DNA of 64,000 nucleotides from contig NZ_FQUD01000005.1 in assembly GCF_900128945.1 (NCBI RefSeq), positions 1 to 64,000 of the forward strand, written 5' to 3'. The notes beneath the pieces were generated by a model. The model saw nothing but the letters and a program-made list of their open reading frames with translations, searched no databases and was not told the origin of the DNA. Within the stretch, counting starts at the first letter, position 1, and each line of letters begins with the position of its first letter. This document shows positions 8,220 through 16,660 of this stretch, in pieces. Source of the DNA: Chryseobacterium sp. OV279. Lineage in GTDB: Bacteria; Bacteroidota; Bacteroidia; Flavobacteriales; Weeksellaceae. The translations under genes and the position numbers were made by a program.

Positions 8220-10016
8220 TTGGTCAGTACTGTTGAAATATTCCCAGATCACCTTCGCTTTACTTTTTCCCAGAATTTCCTCCAACGTTTCCATACTCGA
8301 TTCCCGGATGCGTTTAACAGATTTCAATTTGGAAAGTAACAATTCAATCGTTTTTTCACCCACACCCGGAATTTCCTCCAGCTCAGATTTGATGGTCGAG
8401 TTTTTTCTTCTCGTTCTGTGGTGTTTGACTCCGAAACGGTGAGCTTCGTCTCTTACCCGCTGCAATATCTTTAAGGTTTCTGATTTTTTATCCAGATACA
8501 ATGGAATAGAATCTTCAGGAAAGAATATTTCCTCCAGCCTTTTCGCAATCCCTACAATCGTAATTTTGCCGTAAAGTCCCAATAATCTCAGACTTTTTAC
8601 AGCAGAAGAAAGCTGTCCTTTTCCACCGTCTATCAGGATCAGCTGAGGAAGATCTTCCCCTTCATCTAGCAGTCTTTTGTAACGTCTGTAAATCACTTCT
8701 TCCATAGTAGCAAAGTCATTGGCTCCTTCTACTGTTTTCGGATGGAAAATTCTATAGTCGGCTTTGCTTGGTTTTCCGTCTTTAAATACGACACAGGCAG
8801 AGACAGGATTTGTTCCCTGAATGTTCGAGTTATCAAAACCTTCAATATGTCTCGGTTCTACAGGCATTCTCAACAGTTTCTGCATTTCTGCCATGATTCT
8901 GTTGGTATGTCTTTCAGGATCTACAATCTGTACCTGTTTCAATTTTTCCAAACGGTATTCCTTGGCGTTTTTCTCGGAAAGTTCTACAATCCTTTTTTTA
9001 TCACCTACTTTGGGAACAATCAGTTTTACATTCGGGATCTCTACCGAAAGATGGAACGGAAGTAGGACTTCTTTAGAATCAGAGCTGAATTTCTGGCGGA
9101 TCTCAATCAGAGCTTCTTCCATAATATCTTCATCGGTTTCCTCAAGGATTTTTTTAATTTCGGTGGTAAAACTCTGGATGATATTTCCGTTCCGGATTTT
9201 GAAGAAATTCACATAAGCAGCTGTTTCATCACTGGTCATTCCGAATACATCCACATCATCAATATTTGGGTTGACCACCGTATTTTTAGCCTGATAATCT
9301 TCTAAAATATCCAGTCTTTCCTTGATGATCTGTGCTTCTTCAAACTTCAGGTTTTCTGCATGTTTCATCATCTGATTCACCAGATATTCCTTTGCTTTCC
9401 GGAAATCTCCTTTGATAATTCCACGGATAGCATCGATCTTTTCATCATAATCTTCTTTGCTTTCCAGATCCTCGCAAGGCCCTTCACAGTTTTTGATGTG
9501 ATATTCCAGACAGACTTTATATTTTCCTTCGTCTATTTTAGCAGGCGAAAGATTCAGATTACAGGTTCTGAGCTTATAGATATGCTTGATGGTATCCAGT
9601 AGAATCTTTGCAGGACGTACTTTCGCGTAAGGTCCATAGTATTCAGATCCGTCCTTAATCACATTTCTGGTGAGAAAGATTCTAGGAAAGTTCTCGTTTT
9701 TAATGCAGATCCATGGGTAGGTTTTATCATCCTTCAACAATACATTGTAAAAAGGACGGTGTTCCTTGATCAGGTTGTTTTCCAGTAAAAGAGCGTCGTA
9801 TTCACTGTTTACGATCGTCGTTTCCAGACGGACAATCTTTCCTACCATTATTTTAATACGGTAGCCTGGAAGGTTTTTGTTGAAGTAGGAGAGAACCCTT
9901 TTCTTTAAGTGTTTGGCCTTTCCTACATACAGCAATTGATCGTTTTTATCATAATAACGATAAACGCCTGGTTCTGATGGTAAAGTTTTAAGCTGTAATT
10001 CTAAAGAAGGATTCAT
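8217..10016 (-). CDS. uvrC: Excinuclease ABC subunit C
   Basis: UvrC makes both incisions around bulky DNA lesions, acting with UvrA and UvrB. The 599-residue length is normal. An N-terminal GIY-YIG nuclease domain (about 12-92; PGVYRYYD...LLYVGKAKHLKKRV) comes first. The UvrB-interacting UVR motif follows at about 205-240 (AENLKFEEAQIIKERLDIL). The UvrC/RNase H-like 3' nuclease domain contains EGFDNSNIQG and LILIDGGKGQL. A helix-hairpin-helix pair ends the protein (EIPGVGEKTIELLLSKL). The gene stands alone with its own TAATTTTG promoter 5 bases upstream of the ATG, implying a very short or leaderless message. Confidence 0.97.
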   Translation of the reverse strand: MNPSLELQLKTLPSEPGVYRYYDKNDQLLYVGKAKHLKKRVLSYFNKNLPGYRIKIMVGKIVRLETTIVNSEYDALLLENNLIKEHRPFYNVLLKDDKTYPWICIKNENFPRIFLTRNVIKDGSEYYGPYAKVRPAKILLDTIKHIYKLRTCNLNLSPAKIDEGKYKVCLEYHIKNCEGPCEDLESKEDYDEKIDAIRGIIKGDFRKAKEYLVNQMMKHAENLKFEEAQIIKERLDILEDYQAKNTVVNPNIDDVDVFGMTSDETAAYVNFFKIRNGNIIQSFTTEIKKILEETDEDIMEEALIEIRQKFSSDSKEVLLPFHLSVEIPNVKLIVPKVGDKKRIVELSEKNAKEYRLEKLKQVQIVDPERHTNRIMAEMQKLLRMPVEPRHIEGFDNSNIQGTNPVSACVVFKDGKPSKADYRIFHPKTVEGANDFATMEEVIYRRYKRLLDEGEDLPQLILIDGGKGQLSSAVKSLRLLGLYGKITIVGIAKRLEEIFFPEDSIPLYLDKKSETLKILQRVRDEAHRFGVKHHRTRRKNSTIKSELEEIPGVGEKTIELLLSKLKSVKRIRESSMETLEEILGKSKAKVIWEYFNSTDQ

Positions 10017-10020
10017 ATAA

Positions 10021-10028
10021 CAAAATTA
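10021..10028 (-). promoter_or_regulatory. -7 promoter element TAATTTTG for uvrC
   Basis: A perfect TAnnTTTG on the minus strand lies only 4 bases from the uvrC ATG. Either the message is leaderless or the true start is slightly downstream. Confidence 0.45.
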
Positions 10029-10055
10029 CGGAATCCATCCGGGATTTAAAAGAAC

Positions 10056-10082
10056 AAAAAAACTGCAGAATTTTCTGCAGTT
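10056..10082 (-). terminator. Intrinsic terminator of the 10278-11039 gene
   Basis: The palindromic arms AACTGCAGAA and TTCTGCAGTT are followed on the minus strand by TTTTTG. It lies about 200 bases past the gene; the space between holds repeat fragments. Confidence 0.7.
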
Positions 10083-10196
10083 TTATGAGGTATGTTTAAA
10101 TTAGATCCGGGTTTGAGAGTCGGAGCGTTTTAGGGGTTGAAAGTTTTGACATGGAAATTTCAGATCTTGTAGTATTGAAATCTTACATCTACCCAA

Positions 10197-10237
10197 AAAA
10201 TTCACCATTCACTTGCGAAGCAAAATTCACGATTGAC
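10197..10237. repeat. Fragment of the CTTCGCAAG repeat family
   Basis: About 40 bases, in inverse orientation, match part of the tandem repeat unit at 18265-18614 (core ACTTGCGAAGCAAAATTCAC). It sits between the 10278 gene and its terminator. Confidence 0.7.
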
Positions 10238-10250
10238 TCTTGGTTTGCTC

Positions 10251-10280
10251 ATCCCGAACTCAGATTAAAATTAAATTCTA
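10251..10280. repeat. Gene-end repeat (CCCGAACTCAG type), copy 1
   Basis: A 30-base stretch begins ATCCCGAACTCAG and overlaps the stop codon of the 10278 gene. It matches 48960-48990 with two substitutions and one indel. Confidence 0.6.
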
Positions 10281-11039
10281 TCCGTTGCTCATCGCAGTGT
10301 ATTCATTGATCAGGAAGCTTAGATAGTCCCACTCAACAGAGTTTTTAGGATATTTCTTCATGAATTCTGCATTGTCACCAAAAAGGAAATCGTAATTATC
10401 CTCGAAGTCATCTTTGTGAAGCCACATGACCTTATCTCCTTTCTTTACATAATAAGATTTGATAACGCCACCACCAAGCTGTGGAGAACCCATCATAGAA
10501 AAACCTCCGGTTTCTTTAGCTCTAGGATCATGATAGACAGAAATAATATCACTGAAGTCAGGGTTGATCAGCTGCATCAGAAATTCCTTATCATCTTTTT
10601 TGTTTTTCAGAGAAACGGTTTGATTGACGAAATGGATTCTGCCACCCGCTGTATTCTTTGTTAGTTTTTTGGTACCGAAGTTTCTGATGTTTCCCATATA
10701 CTTTCCAACTTTTGCTATTTTTTCAGCATTGGTAGGGTATACATACATTTCGTTGATCTGTTCAGCATTAAAGACTTCATTCTTTTTTGTGATGCTGTCT
10801 TTCAGTGAGACTTCATAAATCTGTCCCTTTTTTGTTTCGATCTTGCCACAGAACCCTTTATGAGAGCTTCCGTCTTTTAAAACAATGGTTGATGTTTTCT
10901 TAGGAGACGGTGTATTAAAACCCTCGTTGAAGAGATAAGTTTCCATTTTTTTGATGTCTTCTTTGGCGTATTTTACTTTCTGGGCGAAAGTGGCTGTACC
11001 TGCCACACATAACGTAAGCAGTAGAGTTTTAAGTTTCAT
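10278..11039 (-). CDS. Secreted protein of unknown function
   Basis: The 253-residue protein has a clear signal peptide ending TFAQ at about residue 20. The mature region is mixed alpha/beta and rich in Lys. It has a short beta-rich part (about 48-110, including a KDGSSHKGFCGKIE turn) and ends in an Asp/Asn/Phe-rich helical tail. No catalytic motif, lipobox or membrane segment is visible beyond the signal peptide, and I recognise no family. It is transcribed alone, divergently from hutH, and its last codons overlap a dispersed repeat. Confidence 0.7.
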   Translation of the reverse strand: MKLKTLLLTLCVAGTATFAQKVKYAKEDIKKMETYLFNEGFNTPSPKKTSTIVLKDGSSHKGFCGKIETKKGQIYEVSLKDSITKKNEVFNAEQINEMYVYPTNAEKIAKVGKYMGNIRNFGTKKLTKNTAGGRIHFVNQTVSLKNKKDDKEFLMQLINPDFSDIISVYHDPRAKETGGFSMMGSPQLGGGVIKSYYVKKGDKVMWLHKDDFEDNYDFLFGDNAEFMKKYPKNSVEWDYLSFLINEYTAMSNG

Positions 11040-11071
11040 AAGTTATTGATAATTGTTTTTAATTTTGGCGG

Positions 11072-11079
11072 TAAAAATA
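11072..11079 (-). promoter_or_regulatory. -7 promoter element TATTTTTA
   Basis: The TAnnTTTA variant on the minus strand, 33 bases before the ATG of the 10278-11039 gene. Confidence 0.4.
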
Positions 11080-11152
11080 GCAAATTAATTGACGTATTGG
11101 CAGAAAAATGTAAGACCGTGAAATTTAGCTTTTACAATTATCGTTAAATGCG

Positions 11153-11160
11153 TAATTTTA
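11153..11160 (+). promoter_or_regulatory. -7 promoter element TAATTTTA for hutH
   Basis: The TAnnTTTA variant, 15 bases before the hutH ATG. Confidence 0.4.
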
Positions 11161-11175
11161 AGGAAATTTTTAGAA

Positions 11176-12666
11176 ATGATATACGGTGTAGATGTTTTCA
11201 CTTTCCATGATGTTCTGGAAATCTGTAAAAAACCAAATAAAGCTAAACTTAATAAAGTAGCCAAAGAACAGATCCTAAAATCTCAGAAAAACGTTCAGAA
11301 AATAGTAGAATCCGATAGATGTGTCTATGGGATCAATACGGGTTTCGGCCCCCTTTGCGATACTAAAATATCTGCTGACGAAACTGCCCAGCTGCAGTAT
11401 AACCTTATTATTTCCCATGCAGTAGGTGTAGGAAAACCTATCAATAAGGAGTTTTCCAAAATCATGATCATTGCCAAAGTTCATGCTTTGTCTAAAGGTT
11501 TTTCAGGAGTATCTCTTGAAGTGATCGAAAGACTGATCCTGATGCTTGAAAAAGATATTATTCCGGTGGTACCTGAGCAGGGTTCTGTAGGGGCATCCGG
11601 AGATTTAGCTCCTCTTGCTCACCTTGTATTACCATTGCTTGGATTAGGGCAGGTTTGGGAAGGAGATGAGATCTTCGAAACTCTGGAAGTTTTAGAAAGA
11701 CATGGTCTTGAACCGTTGGTATTAGGCCCGAAAGAAGGTTTGGGATTGATCAACGGAACCCAGTTTATTCTGGCTCACGCGATCAAAGGTTTGGAGAAAT
11801 TTGAATATTTACTGAATCTGGCAGATATGACTGCGGCTATGAGTATTGAAGCGTACAGAGGTTCTGAAAGCCCGTTCAAAAAAGAACTTCACGAGATCAG
11901 ACCTTTCGAGGGAAGTAAAAAAGTGGCGGCAAGAATGGTTAAGTTTTTAAAAGGTTCTGAAAACATGAAAGCGCATGAAGAGTGCGAAAGAGTGCAGGAT
12001 CCTTATTCCATGAGATGTGTTCCTCAAGTGCACGGTGCCAGCAGAAATGCTTTTGAGCACCTTAAGCTGATGGCTGAAACAGAGCTAAATTCTGTAACAG
12101 ATAACCCAATTGTACTAAGCGCCGAAGAATCTATTTCCGGAGGAAACTTCCACGGACAGCTGATGGCACTTCCATTGGATTATGCTACACTGGCTGCTGC
12201 TGAATTAGGAAATATTTCAGACAGAAGAAGTTATTTACTGTTAGAAGGAAAATACGGACTTCCAAGATTATTGACGGAAAGCTCAGGACTGAATTCAGGA
12301 TTTATGATTCCTCAATATACTTCTGCGGCTTTGGTTACGGAAAATAAAACATTGTGTTTCCCGGCATCGGCAGATTCCATTCCTACAAGTTTAGGACAGG
12401 AAGACCACGTTTCTATGGGAAGTATTTCCGGTAGAAAATTCAATCAGGTTTTAGGAAATCTGGTGAATATCTTATCTGTGGAATTAATGTTTGCAGCGCA
12501 GGGATTAGAATTCAGAAGACCTTCCAAATGTTCAAAGATCATCGAAGAAAATTTTACCATCATCCGTACAAAAGTGAAGAAGCTGGAAGATGACAGACTG
12601 ATAGGAAAAGATATGCTGGCGATTGCAGAACTTATTAATGAAAGAAAATTCAAGGTTGAAGTTTAA
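11176..12666 (+). CDS. hutH: Histidine ammonia-lyase
   Basis: It converts L-histidine to urocanate and ammonia, the first step of histidine breakdown, in the cytoplasm. The 496 residues carry the Ala140-Ser141-Gly142 tripeptide that cyclises to the MIO cofactor (GSVGASGDLAPLAHL), the active-site Tyr51 loop (YGINTGFGPL) and the conserved region FHGQLMALPLDYA. The substrate-selectivity position reads Ser-His (LIISHAVGVG), which favours histidase over tyrosine or phenylalanine lyases. No hutU, hutI or hutG lies nearby, so the rest of the pathway is elsewhere or the enzyme has another role. A DUF2059 gene follows six bases after the stop. Confidence 0.85.
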   Translation: MIYGVDVFTFHDVLEICKKPNKAKLNKVAKEQILKSQKNVQKIVESDRCVYGINTGFGPLCDTKISADETAQLQYNLIISHAVGVGKPINKEFSKIMIIAKVHALSKGFSGVSLEVIERLILMLEKDIIPVVPEQGSVGASGDLAPLAHLVLPLLGLGQVWEGDEIFETLEVLERHGLEPLVLGPKEGLGLINGTQFILAHAIKGLEKFEYLLNLADMTAAMSIEAYRGSESPFKKELHEIRPFEGSKKVAARMVKFLKGSENMKAHEECERVQDPYSMRCVPQVHGASRNAFEHLKLMAETELNSVTDNPIVLSAEESISGGNFHGQLMALPLDYATLAAAELGNISDRRSYLLLEGKYGLPRLLTESSGLNSGFMIPQYTSAALVTENKTLCFPASADSIPTSLGQEDHVSMGSISGRKFNQVLGNLVNILSVELMFAAQGLEFRRPSKCSKIIEENFTIIRTKVKKLEDDRLIGKDMLAIAELINERKFKVEV

Positions 12667-12672
12667 TTGAAA

Positions 12673-13134
12673 ATGAGAAAATTAACCATCATTGTAAGTC
12701 TTTTTGCTGGAACATTTGCTTTCTCTCAGGCTTCTGAAGCTAAGGTTCGGGAACTTATTAAAATTACGGGTGCAGATAAAATGGCTATTGCTGGAATGCA
12801 GCAATCCATACCCGAGATTAAGAAGGAGTCTCCCAATATTTCTGATGAATTTTGGAGTGAATTTATGGCAGAAGTAACAACTGATAGAATAACTGAAATG
12901 TATATTCCTATATATTCTAAATATTATACAGAATCAGAAGTTGATGAGCTTATCAGGTTCTATAAGTCTCCTATTGGCCAAAAGACCCTTGCTGTATTAC
13001 CAACTATTATGAAAGAAAGTGTAGAAGCAGGGCAAAAAATGGGACGGGAGATAACAATCAAAGTGAAAGAAAAACTTGATAAAAAAGCAGGCTATCAAAG
13101 CCCACCACCACCGATGCCAGAAAAAAATAAGTAA
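12673..13134 (+). CDS. DUF2059 domain secreted protein
   Basis: The 153-residue protein starts at the ATG at 12673 (an in-frame TTG at 12667 is less likely). It has a signal peptide (MRKLTIIVSLFAGTFAFSQA) followed by an all-helical DUF2059 domain containing the family signature YTESEVDELIRFYKSPIGQK (about 100-120). The tail is Pro-rich (SPPPPMPEK). DUF2059 proteins are periplasmic with no firm function. It follows hutH so closely that they are probably co-transcribed, though a functional link is not evident. Confidence 0.85.
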   Translation: MRKLTIIVSLFAGTFAFSQASEAKVRELIKITGADKMAIAGMQQSIPEIKKESPNISDEFWSEFMAEVTTDRITEMYIPIYSKYYTESEVDELIRFYKSPIGQKTLAVLPTIMKESVEAGQKMGREITIKVKEKLDKKAGYQSPPPPMPEKNK

Positions 13135-13148
13135 GACAAATAAATCCC

Positions 13149-13175
13149 AAGCTTCCTCTCACCGGGGAAGCTTTT
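13149..13175 (+). terminator. Intrinsic terminator after the DUF2059 gene
   Basis: The arms AAGCTTCC and GGAAGCTT enclose a 9-nt loop, followed by TTG. The T-tract is short. Confidence 0.55.
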
Positions 13176-13231
13176 GTATTACACCCCAATTTTTAAATTT
13201 TTAAATCAGTTAAATCCTTAAATCCAAAAAA

Positions 13232-13678
13232 ATGTCCATCACCAGAACAGATTCCTCCCACATAGATTTTCAAAATTTAGTTAAACTTCTCGATGCTGAT
13301 CTTGCCATCCGTAATGGAGATGAGCATTCATTCTATGATCAGTTCAATAAAATTGACAATATCAAAAACTGTATCGTGATCTACATTGATGAAAAGCCGG
13401 CAGCATGTGGAGCATTCAAAAAGTTTTCTGAGGATACGGTAGAGATCAAAAGGATGTACACTCATCCTGATTTTAGGAAAAGAGGTCTGGCTACAGCAAT
13501 TGTACAGGAACTGGAATCCTGGGCCAAAGAATCAGGTTATGCAAAAGCCGTTCTGGAAAGTTCACTTGAACAGAATGAAGCCCTTTCCGTCTACGAGAAA
13601 AGTAGGTATTGCAGAATTCCTAACTATGGGCAGTATATCGGTATCGATAAAAGCGTCTGTTATGAGAAAATATTGTAA
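13232..13678 (+). CDS. GNAT-family N-acetyltransferase
   Basis: This 148-residue enzyme has the acetyl-CoA pyrophosphate-binding motif at about 83-93 (HPDFRKRGLATAIVQELE, pattern R-x-x-G-x-A) preceded by the EIKRMYTHP strand, as in GNAT motif A. It would transfer an acetyl group from acetyl-CoA to an amine; the acceptor cannot be predicted. It has no signal peptide, so is cytoplasmic. It is a single gene between terminators, with no clear promoter match in the 90 bases upstream. Confidence 0.85.
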   Translation: MSITRTDSSHIDFQNLVKLLDADLAIRNGDEHSFYDQFNKIDNIKNCIVIYIDEKPAACGAFKKFSEDTVEIKRMYTHPDFRKRGLATAIVQELESWAKESGYAKAVLESSLEQNEALSVYEKSRYCRIPNYGQYIGIDKSVCYEKIL

Positions 13679-13795
13679 ATTTTTCATAGGGTAGCAGTAA
13701 GGATTCATATTCTTGTAATAGTAAATTCATTTTTTCTAAGCTTTTAATTCCCATCAAAGTGTTATATTGGGAGTCCAAACCATACAATTAAAACT

Positions 13796-15289
13796 ATGAG
13801 AAAAAGTGTATTTTACCTACTGGCACTGTTTTTTGTCATGAATTCATGTACCAGCGACCAGCTTCAAAATGAAAATCCCACCATTGAAAATGTTCAGAAA
13901 GATCCTTTAACAGGAAAACAGATCAACGCAGAAATTAACAGCTCGATCAAAAATACCGGATCTTTCAACTGGAAAAATGCTTCCGATCATTTGCTTTGGA
14001 GTGCCATTTTCAGAGGAAACAGAATGGTGTCCATCGGATTCGGGTCTTCAAAGGATGATTTTGACAGAAGCCTTTCTGCAGACAGTAAAACCATGGAAGC
14101 TGAAGTTCTGGATCTGATCAAAAAATATGAAAATGCCAGCCAGGAACGATTTCTGATTGCTTCAGATCAGTATCTTAATCAGATAGATGTCATCGTAGAA
14201 AAAGAGGAAACGATTACAGCCCTGAGAAAGATGAAAACCATCAGATATGTAGAACCGGGAGACTATCATTATTTTGAAATAGAAAACGGGCTTAATCCCA
14301 ACGCAAAATCCAGCGGTTCTTCATCAGGATGCGGCTTTGAATCTACCGCTTTAAATGCTGCAGATTATACGACTACAACCCCTAATGCTAAAGTGCCGTG
14401 GGCTTTTACCCAGCACAATATTCCTAACGCATGGAGTCACAGCACAGGAGCCGGAGTTACGATAGGCCTTATCGATACAGGAGTTTCACCGGAACAGACC
14501 TTACTGGGGAGCAGTTTTAATACCGGCGCTTCTTCCGGAAGAACGATCAACAAGTTCGGATCATATGTAAATGGTTCTACTACAGACGGACCGGCAGATC
14601 AGTGCGGCCACGGAACAAAAATGGCTTCCGTAATGGCAGCTCCGAAAAATAATGCAGGACTTCCTGTAGGTGTGGCTTACAATGCCAATCTGATCACTTA
14701 CCGTGCGGCTTCCAATGTGGTACTGGAAACTTCCAGCGAGCAGAATGGAGTGAAAACAGCATTTACAGATCTGGCCAATAATACCAGTGTGAAGATTATT
14801 TCAATGTCAATGGGACATATTTTCTCTGTCGGAAAAATTGAAGACGGAGTGAAATATGCTTATTCTAAAGGAAAATTGATCTTCTGCGCAGGAGGTACTT
14901 CTACCAGCTTTACCAATTTTGTAGGAGTTATTTTCCCTGCAAGTATGTCCGAAACACAGGCTGTAACCGGGGTAAAAGAAGGAACGTCCAACCAGAAATG
15001 TGATGTCTGCCATTCCGGAAGTCAAATCGATTTTACGTTCCAGATGGAAAGAGCGAACGGAAATACAGTTCCTGTTTTAAGTTATTATAACAATCAGTCT
15101 GATTATGTAGGCGGTTCATCAGTGGCAACAGCAGCTACGGCTGGTATTGCAGCTCTTGTGTGGTCTAAAAATCCTTCATGGACGAGAGATCAGGTACTAA
15201 ATAAAATGAGACAGTCTGCAACTTATTATCCTACCGTCAATTCAAGCTACGGGTACGGAAACATCAATGTTCTGAAAGCGGTACAATAG
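13796..15289 (+). CDS. Subtilisin-like (S8) serine peptidase lipoprotein
   Basis: The 497-residue protein has a lipoprotein signal (lipobox MNSC, Cys18), a propeptide-like region (about 20-165) and an S8 domain (about 200-495). The triad is Asp227 (LIDTG), His272 (CGHGTKMAS) and Ser442 (GGSSVATA). The strand that normally ends in the oxyanion-hole Asn (AAGN) reads FCAGGTS, so that Asn appears to be Gly367. Several Cys residues (179, 270, 364, 402, 405) could form disulfides. It would act outside the inner membrane on unknown proteins. It is transcribed alone. Confidence 0.85.
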   Translation: MRKSVFYLLALFFVMNSCTSDQLQNENPTIENVQKDPLTGKQINAEINSSIKNTGSFNWKNASDHLLWSAIFRGNRMVSIGFGSSKDDFDRSLSADSKTMEAEVLDLIKKYENASQERFLIASDQYLNQIDVIVEKEETITALRKMKTIRYVEPGDYHYFEIENGLNPNAKSSGSSSGCGFESTALNAADYTTTTPNAKVPWAFTQHNIPNAWSHSTGAGVTIGLIDTGVSPEQTLLGSSFNTGASSGRTINKFGSYVNGSTTDGPADQCGHGTKMASVMAAPKNNAGLPVGVAYNANLITYRAASNVVLETSSEQNGVKTAFTDLANNTSVKIISMSMGHIFSVGKIEDGVKYAYSKGKLIFCAGGTSTSFTNFVGVIFPASMSETQAVTGVKEGTSNQKCDVCHSGSQIDFTFQMERANGNTVPVLSYYNNQSDYVGGSSVATAATAGIAALVWSKNPSWTRDQVLNKMRQSATYYPTVNSSYGYGNINVLKAVQ

Positions 15290-15335
15290 AGTTATAAGTA
15301 ATCAGTAATGAATAATGAGTTTCAGGGGTATGAGT

Positions 15336-15371
15336 ACGAAACCCGCATCCCGAAACCCGCATCCCGAAACT
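15336..15371. repeat. Short tandem repeat CCCGCATCCCGAAA
   Basis: Two adjacent copies of ACCCGCATCCCGAA(A) lie in the gap after the subtilase gene. A diverged inverse form (GTTTCGGGATACAGATTTCG) is found at 40558-40577. Confidence 0.55.
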
Positions 15372-15436
15372 TTACGCTGAGATTTATTCCTTAAACATCC
15401 AGGCTGTCTCTTAATAAAAATATCAAAGGGAATATC

Positions 15437-16606
15437 TCAGTCTCCCAGCTGATAATCTAACGGAAGTAGGTTTTCAATTTTATTTTTTGTAAAATCACCT
15501 TCGTTGATGAGCTGGTCCGGATTGGAGATATTCCCTTCTTTTGTTACTTCAAAGACTTCACCTTCAGGATGCAGATAGGAAGACAATGTAATGGGTAATC
15601 CCTCTTTAATAAATTCCTTTCCCTTAATTTCATAAAAATATTTCTGATAGTTCACCTGCAGCATATCTTTAAAACTGAACAGTACCTTCCCATCTTTTCT
15701 TTCCACGTACGCGGAATCAGGGATTTGTGTTTTTACAATCGCCAGTGCATAAGGTTTCTGGCTGTTTTTTCTCCGGGAAATATCACTTATGTTTTCGGGT
15801 ATTTTTAGCATTGCCGAACTTTGTACGATCTGCTTAAAATCATCAAGTATTTTCAGTTCTTCTTCCGTTGGATATTTCGGGTTGGGAACTTTTACCACAT
15901 GATTCACAATAAACTTTTCTTTTGGGATTTGATTATTGTAAATGCTTCTGAAAAAATGAAGCAGACTTCCGTCGTAAGCATTCATCCGGTTAAGTTTGAT
16001 TTTATCAGTGCTTTTTGTTTCCTTGAAAAAACTTGTCCCCGTATAATTGACCATGCGGGTATTAAAATCTGAGGAATAACTGATCAGATTGTACTGAATC
16101 TCATATCCCAGATTTTTATTTTCTATGATTAAAGTATTCGGAGCTTTTACTTTCAGGAATTTATTCTTTTTATCGTAAGAAAACTTCAGCGATTTTTGGT
16201 TCTTGATCGTTACGTGTTCACGGTCACTGCCGATAAAAGTTTCCAGAAAATAATTGATATAACTTCTGTAAGCTTCCGGAGTATAGGGAACCAGCCTGAT
16301 TTCTTCAATAGCAGTGGTTTTAGTCAGAACCACTTTCAGGTTTTTATTGATAACCTCTGAAGCGGCGGTAGTAAAAGTTTCAAAATCGTCCTTCTGAAAA
16401 ACGACATTTCCCAAAGTCGTAGAAGAAATACTGAGACTGAAGGTTCCATCTTCTTTTGAAATAGTTCCCGTTTTAGTTCCGTCAATATAAATATTCACAC
16501 CGGGAATGAGATTGCCGGTATCACTGACTACACGGCCTTTAATAATCTGCCCGGTTACAAAATACAAAGGGAGAATAAACAAAAATAGTAATATCGTTTT
16601 TTTCAT
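15437..16606 (-). CDS. Carboxypeptidase-regulatory-like domain protein
   Basis: The 389-residue protein starts at the ATG at 16606; the in-frame TTG nine bases upstream is not needed. A signal peptide (about 1-19, ending YFVTGQ) precedes a CarboxypepD_reg-like beta-sandwich (about 20-95; GRVVSDTGNLIPGVNIYIDG...GTISKEDGTFSL). The remaining ~290 residues are unassigned and beta-rich. The N-terminal module is that of SusC-type transporters, but the protein is far too short for a barrel, and ends without one. It fits a class of periplasmic or surface proteins of unknown function common in flavobacteria. It is monocistronic on the minus strand. Confidence 0.7.
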   Translation of the reverse strand: MKKTILLFLFILPLYFVTGQIIKGRVVSDTGNLIPGVNIYIDGTKTGTISKEDGTFSLSISSTTLGNVVFQKDDFETFTTAASEVINKNLKVVLTKTTAIEEIRLVPYTPEAYRSYINYFLETFIGSDREHVTIKNQKSLKFSYDKKNKFLKVKAPNTLIIENKNLGYEIQYNLISYSSDFNTRMVNYTGTSFFKETKSTDKIKLNRMNAYDGSLLHFFRSIYNNQIPKEKFIVNHVVKVPNPKYPTEEELKILDDFKQIVQSSAMLKIPENISDISRRKNSQKPYALAIVKTQIPDSAYVERKDGKVLFSFKDMLQVNYQKYFYEIKGKEFIKEGLPITLSSYLHPEGEVFEVTKEGNISNPDQLINEGDFTKNKIENLLPLDYQLGD

Positions 16607-16660
16607 GGTAAACAATATTACTAAATTTCTAGTGATAAAAAAAAGACTCTTAAAACAGGT

